Notes under the pieces: model-generated | Databases searched by the model: none | Seen by the model: only the letters and a program-made list of their open reading frames with translations | Told to the model about the DNA's origin: nothing | Shown: piece by piece, positions 7,532 through 15,727 of the stretch | How positions within the stretch are numbered: the stretch's first letter is position 1 | How the letters are laid out: each line of letters begins with the position of its first letter | Assembly: GCF_009569385.1 (NCBI RefSeq) | Contig: NZ_WBOF01000001.1 | Span: 3,172,001-3,236,000 of the forward strand | Origin: Streptomyces kaniharaensis | GTDB taxonomy: Bacteria > Actinomycetota > Actinomycetes > Streptomycetales > Streptomycetaceae | Length of the DNA: 64,000 nt | Reading direction: 5' to 3' | Translations under genes and position numbers: made by a program

Positions 7532-9052
7532 ATGATCGGACGGGCGCTCAACGGGCGTTACGAACTCGCCGAGATAATCGGCGTCGGCGGCATGGCCACC
7601 GTCTGGCGCGCCACGGACCGCGTGCTGGGGCGCCAGGTGGCCGTCAAGGTCCTCAACGGCGGTCTCGCCGACGACCCGCGCTTCGCCGAGCGGTTCGGCC
7701 GGGAGGCGCAGCACGCCGCCATGCTGGCGCACCCGCGGATCGTCATGGTCTTCGACTCGGGCGTCGACCAGGGCTCGCCGTACATCGTCATGGAACTGGT
7801 CCAGGGCCGCTCGCTGGCCGCAGTCCTGGCGCAGACGCCGCCGGGCGGCCTGCCGGTCGAACGGGCGGTGGGCATCGCGGCCGCGGTGTGCGAGGCGCTG
7901 ACCGTCGCCCACGCGGCCGGGCTGGTGCACCGGGACATCAAGCCCGGCAACATCATGATCACCGACGACGGCGGGGTGAAGGTCGTCGACTTCGGCATCG
8001 CCCGGGCCGGGTCGTCGGGCAACCTGACCCAGACCGCGAGCGTGCTCGGCACGGCCGCCTACCTCGCGCCCGAGCAGGCCACCGCCTCCGCGCTGGACGG
8101 CCGCACCGACCTCTACGCGGTCGGCTGCGTGCTGACCGAGATGCTGACCGGCGAGACCCCGTTCACCGCCGAGACCCCGGTGGCGATCGCCTTCAAGCAC
8201 GTCAGCGAGCTGCCGCTGCCGCCGTCCGCCCGCCGCCCCGGGCTGCCACCCGCACTGGACGCCGCGGTGCTGCGGCTGCTCGCCAAGAAGCCGGCCGATC
8301 GACCGGCGGACGCGGCGGCGGCACGCGCCGAGCTCCTCGCCACCGTCCCGGGTCTGGCCGTCGGCGACCCGACGGCGGAACTGCTGGCGACGGCCGGCCC
8401 GACCCAGATGCTCCCGCCGGTGGCCGCGGTGAACCCCGACCACCAGCACACCACCCTCCTCCCGTCCCAGGCCGCCCCCGCGACCTCCCTGATGGCGCCG
8501 ATCCCGCTCGCCGAAGACCCCGAGCCGCCCGCCCGCAACCGCCGCAAGCCCCTCGTCCTGGGCGCGCTGGGCGTGGCAGGGCTGGCCGGCATCGCCGCCA
8601 TCGCCCTCACCGCCTTCGACGAGCCCCCCGGCCATGCGGCCGCCGCCAGACCCCCGGCCGCCGCCACGGCGGCCCCGAGCGCGACGGCCACCCCGTCCCC
8701 GAGCGCACCCACCACGGCGTCCGCCCTGCCCACCCCCACCCCGACCATTCCGCGCAACCAGCCGCCCGCCGTCCAGCTGAGCGCCCTGCGCCAGGCCGTC
8801 GCCCAGACGCCGGTCGGCGGCAAGGCCGCCGACCGCCAGGCCGAACTCCTGCGCGTCCTCGACGACGCCTCCGCCCGACTCAACGAGAACAACCCCGACG
8901 CCGCCGCCCAGGGGCTGAAGGACGCCCAGAAGGTGGTCCGCGACATGAGCAAGAAGCACGCCATCGACGGCCCCACCGCCCAGAACTGGAACTCCCGCCT
9001 CGGCTCCCTCCTCAGCGCCCTCCACACCGCCGCGGACAACCAGAACGACTGA
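7532..9052 (+). CDS. transmembrane serine/threonine protein kinase
   Basis: A 506-residue Hanks-type kinase. Residues 16-24 (IGVGGMATV) form the glycine loop, Lys39 is the ATP-binding lysine (VAVKVL), HRDIKPGN (133-140) the catalytic loop, and DFG (153-155) binds magnesium. A Pro/Asn linker leads to one membrane helix (about 338-362) and an extracellular part with an alanine/threonine/proline stretch and a helical C-terminal domain (about 410-506). No PASTA repeats are present, so it is unlike PknB. The GGGGAG ribosome site is seven bases before the ATG. It is probably co-transcribed with the polysaccharide synthase, suggesting (not proving) that it senses or controls envelope polymer synthesis. 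Confidence 0.93.
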   Translation: MIGRALNGRYELAEIIGVGGMATVWRATDRVLGRQVAVKVLNGGLADDPRFAERFGREAQHAAMLAHPRIVMVFDSGVDQGSPYIVMELVQGRSLAAVLAQTPPGGLPVERAVGIAAAVCEALTVAHAAGLVHRDIKPGNIMITDDGGVKVVDFGIARAGSSGNLTQTASVLGTAAYLAPEQATASALDGRTDLYAVGCVLTEMLTGETPFTAETPVAIAFKHVSELPLPPSARRPGLPPALDAAVLRLLAKKPADRPADAAAARAELLATVPGLAVGDPTAELLATAGPTQMLPPVAAVNPDHQHTTLLPSQAAPATSLMAPIPLAEDPEPPARNRRKPLVLGALGVAGLAGIAAIALTAFDEPPGHAAAARPPAAATAAPSATATPSPSAPTTASALPTPTPTIPRNQPPAVQLSALRQAVAQTPVGGKAADRQAELLRVLDDASARLNENNPDAAAQGLKDAQKVVRDMSKKHAIDGPTAQNWNSRLGSLLSALHTAADNQND

Positions 9053-9091
9053 CGGGCCGGCCCGGCCGCCGGGGTCGAGCGGCCGCCGGGC

Positions 9092-9610
9092 CTACGCTTT
9101 CCGCTGGATCCGGGTCTCGACGTTCGACCGGATCGTCCGGGTCAGCGTTCCCGCGGCCGCCGCGAGGAAGACGAAGTTGTAGCAGATCTGCAGGATCACC
9201 ACGAGCCGCGCGTCCTGGCCGGACGGGGTGATGTCGCCGTAGCCGACGGTGGCCATGGTCACCACGGTGAAGTAGAGCGCGTCGAGCCGCGTTTCCAGGC
9301 CCTTGAACTCGCCCAGGCGGGCGGCGAAGACGTAGTACGTGGCCGAGAAGACGATGACCGCCAGGCAGATCAGGAAGATCAGCCCCACCACCGGTCGGCG
9401 GCTGGTCCCCTGCAGGACGGCGAGGATCTGCGTGAGCAGCAGCGCACCGAGCGACGTGAGCAGGGCGATCAGGACGAACCAGCTGAGCGCCGGCCGCTGA
9501 CTGCCGAAGAAGCGCAGCGGGATCGTGAAGTACACGGTCATCAGCACCGTGAGCGAGCCCAGCAGCCAGGCCGTGGACGGCAGGTCGACGCGTTGCGGGT
9601 TCTCGGACAT
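9092..9610 (-). CDS. two-pore-domain-like potassium channel protein (ion channel 2 family)
   Basis: The 172-residue protein has three hydrophobic segments (about residues 14-34, 43-64 and 74-94), a pore loop with the K+ selectivity filter TVGYGD (121-126) and a final pore-lining helix (about 135-155). No cytoplasmic RCK/TrkA domain is attached, so gating is unclear. Gene and kinase gene are convergent. A weak CAGGCT -10-like hexamer seven bases before the ATG suggests possible leaderless transcription. Confidence 0.9.
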   Translation of the reverse strand: MSENPQRVDLPSTAWLLGSLTVLMTVYFTIPLRFFGSQRPALSWFVLIALLTSLGALLLTQILAVLQGTSRRPVVGLIFLICLAVIVFSATYYVFAARLGEFKGLETRLDALYFTVVTMATVGYGDITPSGQDARLVVILQICYNFVFLAAAAGTLTRTIRSNVETRIQRKA

Positions 9611-9985
9611 CCCGTCCAGCCTGCGGCAGCCGAGCCCAGGACGCCCGCGCGCCTGCTCCGTTCGGACCAGCCCCTGCTGGATCGCCAGGACCCTCGATTG
9701 CCAGGACCGTGAGGCGGACCCGGTTGCGGCTGCCGGTCTCGGTCAGGTCTCCCCGGGACCCTGGAGCGCACCCCGGCCCCGGCTGATCGTCCCTCAGGCG
9801 GAGACCGTGGGTCCTCCTTCGGGCCACCGCGGTCGGGCTCGTCCGGCAGCTCCGGCATCGTCAGGACGCCGACCGGAAAGGGCGTCAGGCAGAGCGTCAC
9901 CGAAACCGTCGGGTGGCGCCGGGACGGCGGAAGCCCCCGGTTCCGTCGTCGGACGGGACCGGGGGCTTCCGGAAGAGCGAAGGAC
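9611..9985. other. 375-base gap holding the tatA terminator, otherwise featureless
   Basis: The stretch upstream of the K+ channel gene and downstream of tatA contains one clear hairpin (9929-9970). The remaining roughly 300 bases have only overlapping shadow frames in Arg/Pro/Gly-rich composition; no gene is supported. Confidence 0.5.
9929..9970 (-). terminator. terminator of tatA
   Basis: Arms of about 15 bases (GGAAGCCCCCGG... at 9929-9944 and ...CCGGGGGCTTCC at 9955-9970) lie 16 bases after the tatA stop on the minus strand. Confidence 0.75.
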
Positions 9986-10270
9986 TCAGGCGGTCGTCTC
10001 GGGCCGCGGGGTCTCGGTCGCCTTGGTCACGTTGGTCGGCGTGACGGCCGGGCGGTCGGCCGGCTGCTGGGCGGTGCTCTGCGCGGTGCCGGCGGCCTGG
10101 GCGTCGGCCGGGGCGTCGTCCTCGCGCAGCGCCTTCGTCTCCGCCTTCAGGATGCGCATGGACTTGCCGAGGCCGCGGGCCATCTCCGGCAGCTTCTTCG
10201 ATCCGAACAGCAGGACTACGACCGCAAGCACCACCAGGAGGTGCCAGGGCTCAAGACCGTTCCGCAGCAT
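9986..10270 (-). CDS. tatA: Sec-independent protein translocase subunit TatA
   Basis: The 94-residue protein has the TatA layout: a short N-terminus (MLRNGLEP), one transmembrane helix (about residues 9-22), the [23 protein letters not shown] amphipathic-helix region (FG at 22-23) and a disordered Ala/Thr/Pro-rich tail. TatA oligomers form the pore through which folded twin-arginine substrates cross the membrane, together with TatC (not in this window). It is a stand-alone gene with its own hairpin terminator. TatB is an alternative, but the helix and hinge fit TatA/E better. Confidence 0.92.
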   Translation of the reverse strand: MLRNGLEPWHLLVVLAVVVLLFGSKKLPEMARGLGKSMRILKAETKALREDDAPADAQAAGTAQSTAQQPADRPAVTPTNVTKATETPRPETTA

Positions 10271-10524
10271 CCCTGGCCACCGGTCCCTTCTTGTCTAGAG
10301 TCACGGGAGGGCTAGCGCCCGTGCTCGCCAGTATGCCTGGCCCTGACGGCGTACGGGTACACCGGCCGGGAAACGCTGGTCGAAAACCAGGTGCCGCTCG
10401 GGCGGAGCGCGAGTGTCGCAGACTGCTTTCGGCCGGAAACCGACCCCGCGTGCCCAAGCTCACACTGCTTCGCCGGCGATCCGGTGGGCGACCCGGTGGG
10501 CACCCGAGTGGACGGCGGTGCGGC

Positions 10525-11169
10525 TCAGCCGACCCGACGGGCCAGCAGGTACGCGCGCCGGGTCGGGGCCTCCTGCGGGAGGCCCTCCCGCTCCAGCCGC
10601 GCCTCGACGGCGAACCCGGCCCCGGTGAGCTGCGCCGCGACGGCGTCCGCCGCCAGGAAGTGGAAGTCGACGTCGACCGGGTGCCCCCACCACTCGTCCA
10701 GCCGCCGCACCTCGGTGCCCAGGTGGAACGAGACCAGCAGGAACCCGCCGGGCCGCAGCACCCGCCGCATCTCGGCGAACGCGGGCGCCAGTTCGGCGGG
10801 CTCCAGGTGGATCACCGAGTACAGGGCCACGGCCGCCGCGAACTCGCCGTCGGTGGCGGGCAGTTCCAGCAGGTCACCGGTGCGGAAGACGGCCTCGGGG
10901 TGCTCCCGGCGGGCCAGCTCCACCATCCGCGGGGAGAGGTCGATCCCGACGACCTCGGCCCCGCGTCCGGCCAGCCACCCCGCGACGTGCCCCGGCCCGC
11001 ACCCGAGGTCCGCCACCAGCCCGCCGGCCGCCTCCTCCAGCACCACCCCGAGCAGCGCCCGGTCCACCGCCTTGTACGCGAGCTCACCCCCGATCCGCCC
11101 CAGGTACTCCTCCGCCACGGTGTCGTAACTCCCGCGCACCCGCCCGTGATCAGCAACCATGGCGTTCAC
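10525..11169 (-). CDS. class I SAM-dependent methyltransferase
   Basis: The 214-residue protein shows motif I (VADLGCGPGHVAGWL, about residues 52-66), the acidic residue binding the SAM ribose (VVGIDLSPRMV) and motif II/post-motif regions (LYSVIHLEP, VLRPGGFLLVSFH). The start may be GTG 11169 or ATG 11160. It resembles small actinobacterial UbiE/Methyltransf_25 proteins. The acceptor substrate is unknown and the neighbours do not help. The promoter must lie in the 143 bases that also contain the terminator of the upstream MFS gene. Confidence 0.85.
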   Translation of the reverse strand: MNAMVADHGRVRGSYDTVAEEYLGRIGGELAYKAVDRALLGVVLEEAAGGLVADLGCGPGHVAGWLAGRGAEVVGIDLSPRMVELARREHPEAVFRTGDLLELPATDGEFAAAVALYSVIHLEPAELAPAFAEMRRVLRPGGFLLVSFHLGTEVRRLDEWWGHPVDVDFHFLAADAVAAQLTGAGFAVEARLEREGLPQEAPTRRAYLLARRVG

Positions 11170-11243
11170 CCTGCCACGCCGACCGAAACCTGCAACAGAC
11201 GAGGTCCATCGGAACCTCTAGACACGCCTTCGGCGCAACGGCG

Positions 11244-11277
11244 GAGAGCCCCTGTCCGACGGTGGGCAGGGGCTCTC
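11244..11277 (-). terminator. terminator of the MFS pump gene
   Basis: Fourteen-base arms 11244-11257 and 11264-11277 pair with one wobble, 36 bases after the MFS stop on the minus strand. Confidence 0.75.
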
Positions 11278-11312
11278 GATGACTCGCGTGGATCGGGCCG
11301 CAGGGGCCGGGG

Positions 11313-12863
11313 TCAGGCGGTGGCGGGCTCCGGATCGGCGGTCGGGGCGGCGGCCGGGAGGTGGCGCATCAGGCGGTAGGCCAGGACGGAGGCGCCGAGG
11401 GCGAGGACCAGGCCGACCAGCGCGGCGACGTGCAGGCCGTCGGTGAAGGCCGTCCGGGCGGCCTCCAGCAGGTCGGCGCCGAGCCGGCCGGGGAGGTGGG
11501 CGGCGACGGTGGCCGCGCCGCCGAGGGTGTCCTGGGCGGTGCGGGCGGCCTCGCCGTCCACGCCCGCCGGGAGGGCGCCGTCCAGTCGGTGGCGGTAGAT
11601 CGCGGCGCCGGCCGCGCCGAGCAGCGCGATGCCGAGCGAGCTGCCGAGCTCGACCGCGGTCTCGGAGGTGGCGGAGGCGGCGCCGGCCCGCTCGACGGGG
11701 GCGGCGGAGACGACCATCTCGGCGGTCATGGTCATGGTGCCGACGGTGCCGGCGGCCAGCACGCCCGCCGCGACCAGGATGAGCGCCAGCGGGGAGTGCG
11801 CGCCGACCAGCGTCATCATCGCGAAGCCCGCCGCGCCGACCAGGAACCCGCTGCCCATCAGCACCGCCGGGCGGACCTTCCCGGCGAGCGCCGAGCCGAT
11901 CCCGACCGCCGCGCCGACGCCGACGCTCGGCACCAGCGACCAGAGCGAGGCGGTGAGCGGGCTCATGCCCTTGACCAGCTGCAGGTACTGCGAGGTGAAG
12001 AGGGTGAAGCCCATCATCGCGAACATCGCGATCGTGTTGACGCTGATCGCCCCGCTGAAGGTGCGGATCCGGAACAGGCTCAGGTCGAGCAGGGGGTCGG
12101 CGGCGGTGCGCTGGCGCCACACGAACGCGGCGGCGAGCAGCAGCCCGGCGGGGACGGCGAGCGCGGGCAGCAGGCTCCAGCCCTCCACCGAGAGGGTCTT
12201 GACGCCGTAGACGAGCGGCAGGATCGCGGCCATCGAGAGCGCGGCGCCGAGCAGGTCGAACCGACCGTTGGAGGCGGCGGAGCGGTACTCGGGGAGCAGT
12301 ACGGGTGCGGTGAGCAGCACCAGGGCCATCACGGGGACGGCGAGCAGGAAGGCGGAGCCCCACCAGTAGTGGTCGAGCAGCAGGCCGCCGGCGACCGGGC
12401 CGAGGGTGGCCCCGGCGGTGAGCATGCCGCCCCAGGCACCGAGGGCGATCTGCCGCTGCCGGGCGTCGTGGAACATGTTGCGGATCAGCGCGAGCGTCGA
12501 GGGCATCACGGTGGCCCCGGCGGTGCCGAGCAGGGCGCGGGCGGCGATCAGCTGGCCGGCGCTGTCGGCCCAGGCGGCCAGCAGCGAGGCCCCGATGAAG
12601 CCGGCCGCGCCGATCATCAGCAGCCGGCGGCGGCCGATCCGGTCGCCGAGCGCGCCCATGGTGATGAGCAGGCCGGCCAGCAGGAACGAGTACATGTCCA
12701 TGATCCACAGCTGCTGGGTGCCGGTGGGGGCGAGCGTGGTGGAGATGTAGGGGACGGCGAAGAAGAGCACGCCCATGTCCATGGCGAGGACGAGTGTCGG
12801 CAGGAGGAGGACGGCCAGGCCGATCCATTCGCGGCGGCCTGCGCGGCCGGTGGTTGCGGTCAT
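11313..12863 (-). CDS. MFS drug:H+ antiporter-like transporter (DHA2/QacA-EmrB type)
   Basis: The 516-residue protein has about 14 hydrophobic segments and MFS signatures: motif A-like GALGDRIGRRRLL in loop 2-3 and the DHA2 pattern LDMYSFLLAGLLITMG / ALGAWGGMLTAGATLGPVAGGLL in helix 5. It is probably a proton-driven efflux pump. A promoter with TAGACA (12894-12899) and TACTGT (12871-12876), read on the minus strand with a 17-base spacer, ends seven bases from the ATG, so the mRNA is probably leaderless. A 12-base palindrome overlaps the -35 box and the divergent gene is a TetR repressor, so control by that repressor is likely. Confidence 0.92.
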   Translation of the reverse strand: MTATTGRAGRREWIGLAVLLLPTLVLAMDMGVLFFAVPYISTTLAPTGTQQLWIMDMYSFLLAGLLITMGALGDRIGRRRLLMIGAAGFIGASLLAAWADSAGQLIAARALLGTAGATVMPSTLALIRNMFHDARQRQIALGAWGGMLTAGATLGPVAGGLLLDHYWWGSAFLLAVPVMALVLLTAPVLLPEYRSAASNGRFDLLGAALSMAAILPLVYGVKTLSVEGWSLLPALAVPAGLLLAAAFVWRQRTAADPLLDLSLFRIRTFSGAISVNTIAMFAMMGFTLFTSQYLQLVKGMSPLTASLWSLVPSVGVGAAVGIGSALAGKVRPAVLMGSGFLVGAAGFAMMTLVGAHSPLALILVAAGVLAAGTVGTMTMTAEMVVSAAPVERAGAASATSETAVELGSSLGIALLGAAGAAIYRHRLDGALPAGVDGEAARTAQDTLGGAATVAAHLPGRLGADLLEAARTAFTDGLHVAALVGLVLALGASVLAYRLMRHLPAAAPTADPEPATA

Positions 12864-12870
12864 GGGGAAG

Positions 12871-12899
12871 ACAGTACGGACGTGTCAGACATATGTCTA
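12871..12899 (-). promoter_or_regulatory. promoter of the MFS gene overlapped by TetR operator
   Basis: On the minus strand TAGACA and TACTGT are separated by 17 bases, and the start codon at 12863 is seven bases beyond the -10. The perfect palindrome AGACATATGTCT (12887-12898) covers most of the -35 hexamer, a classic repressor position. Confidence 0.65.
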
Positions 12900-12907
12900 G
12901 TACGCTT

Positions 12908-12946
12908 GTGTAAATCGATCGTGCAAGACATCCGTGCAATCCATGC
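12908..12946 (+). repeat. three direct repeats with 13-base period upstream of tetR
   Basis: GTGTAA (12908), GTGCAA (12921) and GTGCAA (12934) recur exactly 13 bases apart between the MFS operator and the start of the divergent tetR gene. They may be additional regulator contacts. Confidence 0.5.
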
Positions 12947-12968
12947 CGCACTTCCGTAGGATCAAGCC

Positions 12969-13553
12969 ATGGGAAACCGCGAAGACCTGATGGCCGGCGC
13001 CAAGCGCTGCCTGTACGAGAAGGGCTATGGGCGCACCACCGCCCGCGACATCGCGACCACCTCCGGCGTCAGTCTGGCCGCGATCGGTTATCACTTCGGC
13101 TCGAAGGACGCGCTGCTCAACGCGGCGATGATCGAGGCGATCGGCGAGATGGGCATGGCCCTCGGAGCGGTGGTTCACGCGGCGAACCAGGTGTCGGAGG
13201 ACCCGGAGGAGCGCTTCGCCGCCGTCTGGGACGGCCTGATCGGCGTCTTCGTCGAGCACCGCGGGCTCTGGGCGGCCCAGTTCGAGGCGCTCGCACAGAC
13301 CGGGCACGCGCCGGACCTGGCCCGGGCCTTCGCGGAGACGCAGAAGGACGGCCGGCTCGGCCTCGCCGCGCTGTTCCAGGGCCTGCCCGAGGTGCCGGAC
13401 ACCGAGGAGGAGATCACCCGCGGCGCCTTCTACCAAACGCTGCTCGCCGGGTACGCGGCGCAGTGGCTGGCTGCGCCCGACCTGGCGCCCAGCGGGCAGG
13501 ACTTCCTGCGCGGACTGCGGCTGGTCAGCGCAAGCGTGCTCAACCCTCGCTGA
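12969..13553 (+). CDS. TetR-family transcriptional regulator of the divergent MFS pump
   Basis: The 194-residue protein has the TetR N-terminal helix-turn-helix (residues about 1-48: RTTARDIATTSGVSLAAIGYHFGSKDALL) and a helical ligand/dimerisation domain. A TAGGAT -10-like box (12957-12962) lies six bases before the ATG and no ribosome site is present, so it is probably leaderless. Divergent arrangement with the MFS gene and the palindrome between them suggest it represses the pump and is induced by a pump substrate. Confidence 0.92.
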   Translation: MGNREDLMAGAKRCLYEKGYGRTTARDIATTSGVSLAAIGYHFGSKDALLNAAMIEAIGEMGMALGAVVHAANQVSEDPEERFAAVWDGLIGVFVEHRGLWAAQFEALAQTGHAPDLARAFAETQKDGRLGLAALFQGLPEVPDTEEEITRGAFYQTLLAGYAAQWLAAPDLAPSGQDFLRGLRLVSASVLNPR

Positions 13554-13562
13554 GCAGGCCCG

Positions 13563-13880
13563 CTACGCGGTGACGACCGTCAGCAGCACCACCGAGTCGA
13601 CGTGGGCCAGCAGCCCGTGCCGCTCCTGCGGGACGGGTGCCAGCTGGCCCGCCGACAGCTCCTGATGCCGCCCGGCCACCGTCAGCGCGACCCGGCCGCG
13701 CAGCACCTGGACGCTGCCGGCGGTCGGCGGGGTGTGCTCGTCCAACGAGGTGCCGCCGGTCAGGGCGATCACGGTCTGCCGCAGTACGCCGTCGTGCAGG
13801 ACCAGGTGGGCGCTGCGGCCGTGCGGGCTCTCGGCGGCCTTGGCGGCGTGCTCCACCGCGAGCTGTTCGAGATCGGGCAT
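13563..13880 (-). CDS. small cupin-domain protein
   Basis: A 105-residue single-domain beta-barrel protein. The first cupin motif is degenerate (TGGTSLDEHTPPTAGSVQVLRGRVALTV, with only one clear His) and the second is reduced (LSAGQLAPVPQERHGLLAHVDSVVLLTVV). With few metal ligands it may be a binding or sensing protein rather than an oxygenase. A GGAGG ribosome site precedes the ATG. It is convergent with the TetR gene (nine bases between stops). Confidence 0.75.
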   Translation of the reverse strand: MPDLEQLAVEHAAKAAESPHGRSAHLVLHDGVLRQTVIALTGGTSLDEHTPPTAGSVQVLRGRVALTVAGRHQELSAGQLAPVPQERHGLLAHVDSVVLLTVVTA

Positions 13881-13989
13881 CGCGCGTCCTCCTGACCGGG
13901 CCTAGCGCCCAGGTTCGCGGACGCGGTCGGCTCGCGCACCCGGAGCCGCTCGGGATGCGGGCCCCGCCGAGTGCCCGCATCGTGGAGGC

Positions 13990-14256
13990 ATGGCGACAAA
14001 CGAGAGTTTCCTCACCGGGTTCCAGGTCAACCGTCCGCTGCTGACCGGCGGCGCGGTGCTCACCGGCATCGGTGCGCTGCTCGGCGCGGCCGGCGCGACG
14101 ATGGTGTGCGCGGCGCTGGCCACGGCCGGCCGCAGCTGGGTGCGCAGCCTGGACACCCCGCCCACCGTGCTGGCCCACCGTGCGATGCACCAGGCGAAGG
14201 TGGCGTCCACCGCGGGCTTGGATGCCTGGCGTGCCGAGCACAGTTCGCCGAACTGA
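13990..14256 (+). CDS. small conserved membrane protein of unknown function
   Basis: Eighty-eight residues with one or two hydrophobic segments (about residues 17-45, LLTGGAVLTGIGALLGAAGATMVCAALATAG) and a cytoplasmic-looking C-terminus with several His/Ala residues. A GGAGG lies only one base from the ATG, too close for a ribosome site, while CATCGT (13978-13983) six bases upstream could be the -10 of a leaderless promoter. I do not recognise a domain. Confidence 0.6.
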   Translation: MATNESFLTGFQVNRPLLTGGAVLTGIGALLGAAGATMVCAALATAGRSWVRSLDTPPTVLAHRAMHQAKVASTAGLDAWRAEHSSPN

Positions 14257-14266
14257 CGTCCGGTAC

Positions 14267-14303
14267 GTTCACCCGCCCGGCCCGGTCTGCCGGGCGGGTG
14301 AAC
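14267..14303. terminator. bidirectional terminator
   Basis: Perfect 14-base arms (14267-14280 and 14290-14303) sit between the stops of the small membrane protein (plus) and the acyl-CoA dehydrogenase (minus), serving both. Confidence 0.8.
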
Positions 14304-14348
14304 GGCGGGCCGCCATGGGGGTACGGCCCGCCGCAGCTGTGAACCCGC

Positions 14349-15506
14349 CTACAGGCCGAGCGACTTGGCGACGATGCTGCGCATGACCTCGCTGGTGCCT
14401 CCGTAGATCCGGAAGACCCGGTTGTCGGTGTAGAGCCGGGCGATCGGGTACTCCAGGATGTAGCCGTAACCGCCGTGCAGCTGAAGGCACTTGTCGATGA
14501 CGGTGGAGGCCGACTCGGTGCAGAACAGCTTCGTCGCGGCCGCGTCGGCGACGGTCAGCTCACCGCTCTGGTAGAGCTCCAGCGCGCGGTCCACCATCGA
14601 CTGCTGGGCCACCACCTGAGCCTCGCAGTCCGCCAGGGTGAACTTGGTGTTCTGGAACTCGGCGACGGCCTTGCCGAACACCTTGCGGTCCTTGACGTAC
14701 TGGATCGCGAACCGCACCGCCGCCGCGGCCGCCGCGTAGGCGCCGACCGCGATCGCCAGCCGCTCCTGCACCAGGTTGTGGGTCAGGTAGGAGAACGCCC
14801 TGCCCTCCTCGCCGAGCAGGTTCTCCACCGGCACCTTGACGTCGCTGAACGCCAGCTCGGCGGTGTCCGAGGTGCGCAGGCCGATCTTCTGCAGCTTGCG
14901 GCCGACGCTGTAGCCCTCGGACGTGGTGTCCACGCAGAGGATGGACAGCCCGGCCCGGCGGTTCTCCGGGTCGGACGGGGAGGTGCGGCAGACCACCAGG
15001 ACGAGGTCGGCCAGCACGCCGCCGGTGATGAAGGTCTTGGCGCCGTTCAGGACGTAGTGGGTGCCGTCCTCGGAGAGCCGCGCGGTGGTGGTGATGCCCG
15101 CGAGGTCGGAGCCGGCGCCCGGCTCGGTCATCGCGATCGCGGTCATGATGTCGCCCGAGACGAAGCCGGGCAGCCAGCGCCGCTTCTGCTCCTCGGTGGC
15201 GTACTCCAGCAGGTAGGGCAGGACCAGCCCGGTGTGCACCCCGGACGAGCCGAAGCTGACGCCCGCCCGGGCCGTCTCCTCGGCGATCACCGCCTGGTAC
15301 TTGAAGCCGCTCTCGCCCGCGCCGCCGTACTCCTCGGGCACCTCGATGCCGTAGACGCCGAGCGCGCCGAGCTGCCGGTAGAAGTCGCGCGGGGGGTGGC
15401 CGTCGGCCTCCCAGCTCTCGTAGACCGGGACGACCTCGCGCGCGATGAAGTCCCGGATGGTCTCCCGGAAGGCCTCGTGGTCCTCGGTGAACACGGTGCG
15501 GCGCAC
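14349..15506 (-). CDS. acyl-CoA dehydrogenase
   Basis: From GTG 15506, which has AAGGGAG seven bases upstream, the protein has 385 residues, normal for the family. It has the FAD/substrate signatures MTEPGAGSDLAGI and FITGG and the C-terminal block LHGGYGYILEYPIARLYTD. At the position of the usual catalytic Glu (IYEGT) it has Gly (IYGGT, about residues 367-371), as in long-chain and isovaleryl-CoA dehydrogenases. The base is therefore probably Glu248 in VQERLAIA. It oxidises acyl-CoA to enoyl-CoA in fatty-acid or branched-chain catabolism and passes electrons to ETF. It is divergent from a double-HTH TetR protein that probably controls it. Confidence 0.93.
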   Translation of the reverse strand: MRRTVFTEDHEAFRETIRDFIAREVVPVYESWEADGHPPRDFYRQLGALGVYGIEVPEEYGGAGESGFKYQAVIAEETARAGVSFGSSGVHTGLVLPYLLEYATEEQKRRWLPGFVSGDIMTAIAMTEPGAGSDLAGITTTARLSEDGTHYVLNGAKTFITGGVLADLVLVVCRTSPSDPENRRAGLSILCVDTTSEGYSVGRKLQKIGLRTSDTAELAFSDVKVPVENLLGEEGRAFSYLTHNLVQERLAIAVGAYAAAAAAVRFAIQYVKDRKVFGKAVAEFQNTKFTLADCEAQVVAQQSMVDRALELYQSGELTVADAAATKLFCTESASTVIDKCLQLHGGYGYILEYPIARLYTDNRVFRIYGGTSEVMRSIVAKSLGL

Positions 15507-15558
15507 GGCGGCGCTCCCTTCGGTGGTACCGACGGTGATCCTGCCAGGTGATGGCCCC

Positions 15559-15691
15559 ACAAGTTAATCCCGGGTAGCTTCGGCTGTCCAGGGTCGGCGC
15601 GGCCGGCGGAGCCCGTGATCGCCAGCCGTGGCCCGGGACAAGTGAATCCTTGCTAGCCTTCGCCCGGTGGATTCGCCCGCCCGGTGAATCC
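15559..15691. promoter_or_regulatory. cluster of four GAATCC-type repeats between acyl-CoA dehydrogenase and tetR
   Basis: AAGTTAATCC (within 15559-15582) and AAGTGAATCC (within 15638-15662) belong to two longer direct repeats sharing ACAAGT-AATCC-TAGC-TTCG. GGTGGATTC (inverted, ending 15674) and CGGTGAATCC (ending 15691) add two more half-sites. They lie between the two divergent genes, consistent with a regulator binding site. Confidence 0.65.
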
Positions 15692-15727
15692 GCTCGGCGT
15701 GGCGGCACGAACCGGGAGGGTCATGGC

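Noticed and set aside
4952-9025. A 1357-codon open frame on the minus strand
   Set aside because: It runs antisense across the deacetylase/glycosyltransferase and kinase genes, whose catalytic motifs are intact, and its product is low-complexity Gly/Arg/His-rich; it is a high-GC shadow frame.
9053-9091. Hairpin between kinase and K+ channel genes
   Set aside because: GC-rich arms pair only with several mismatches; it could be chance in this composition.
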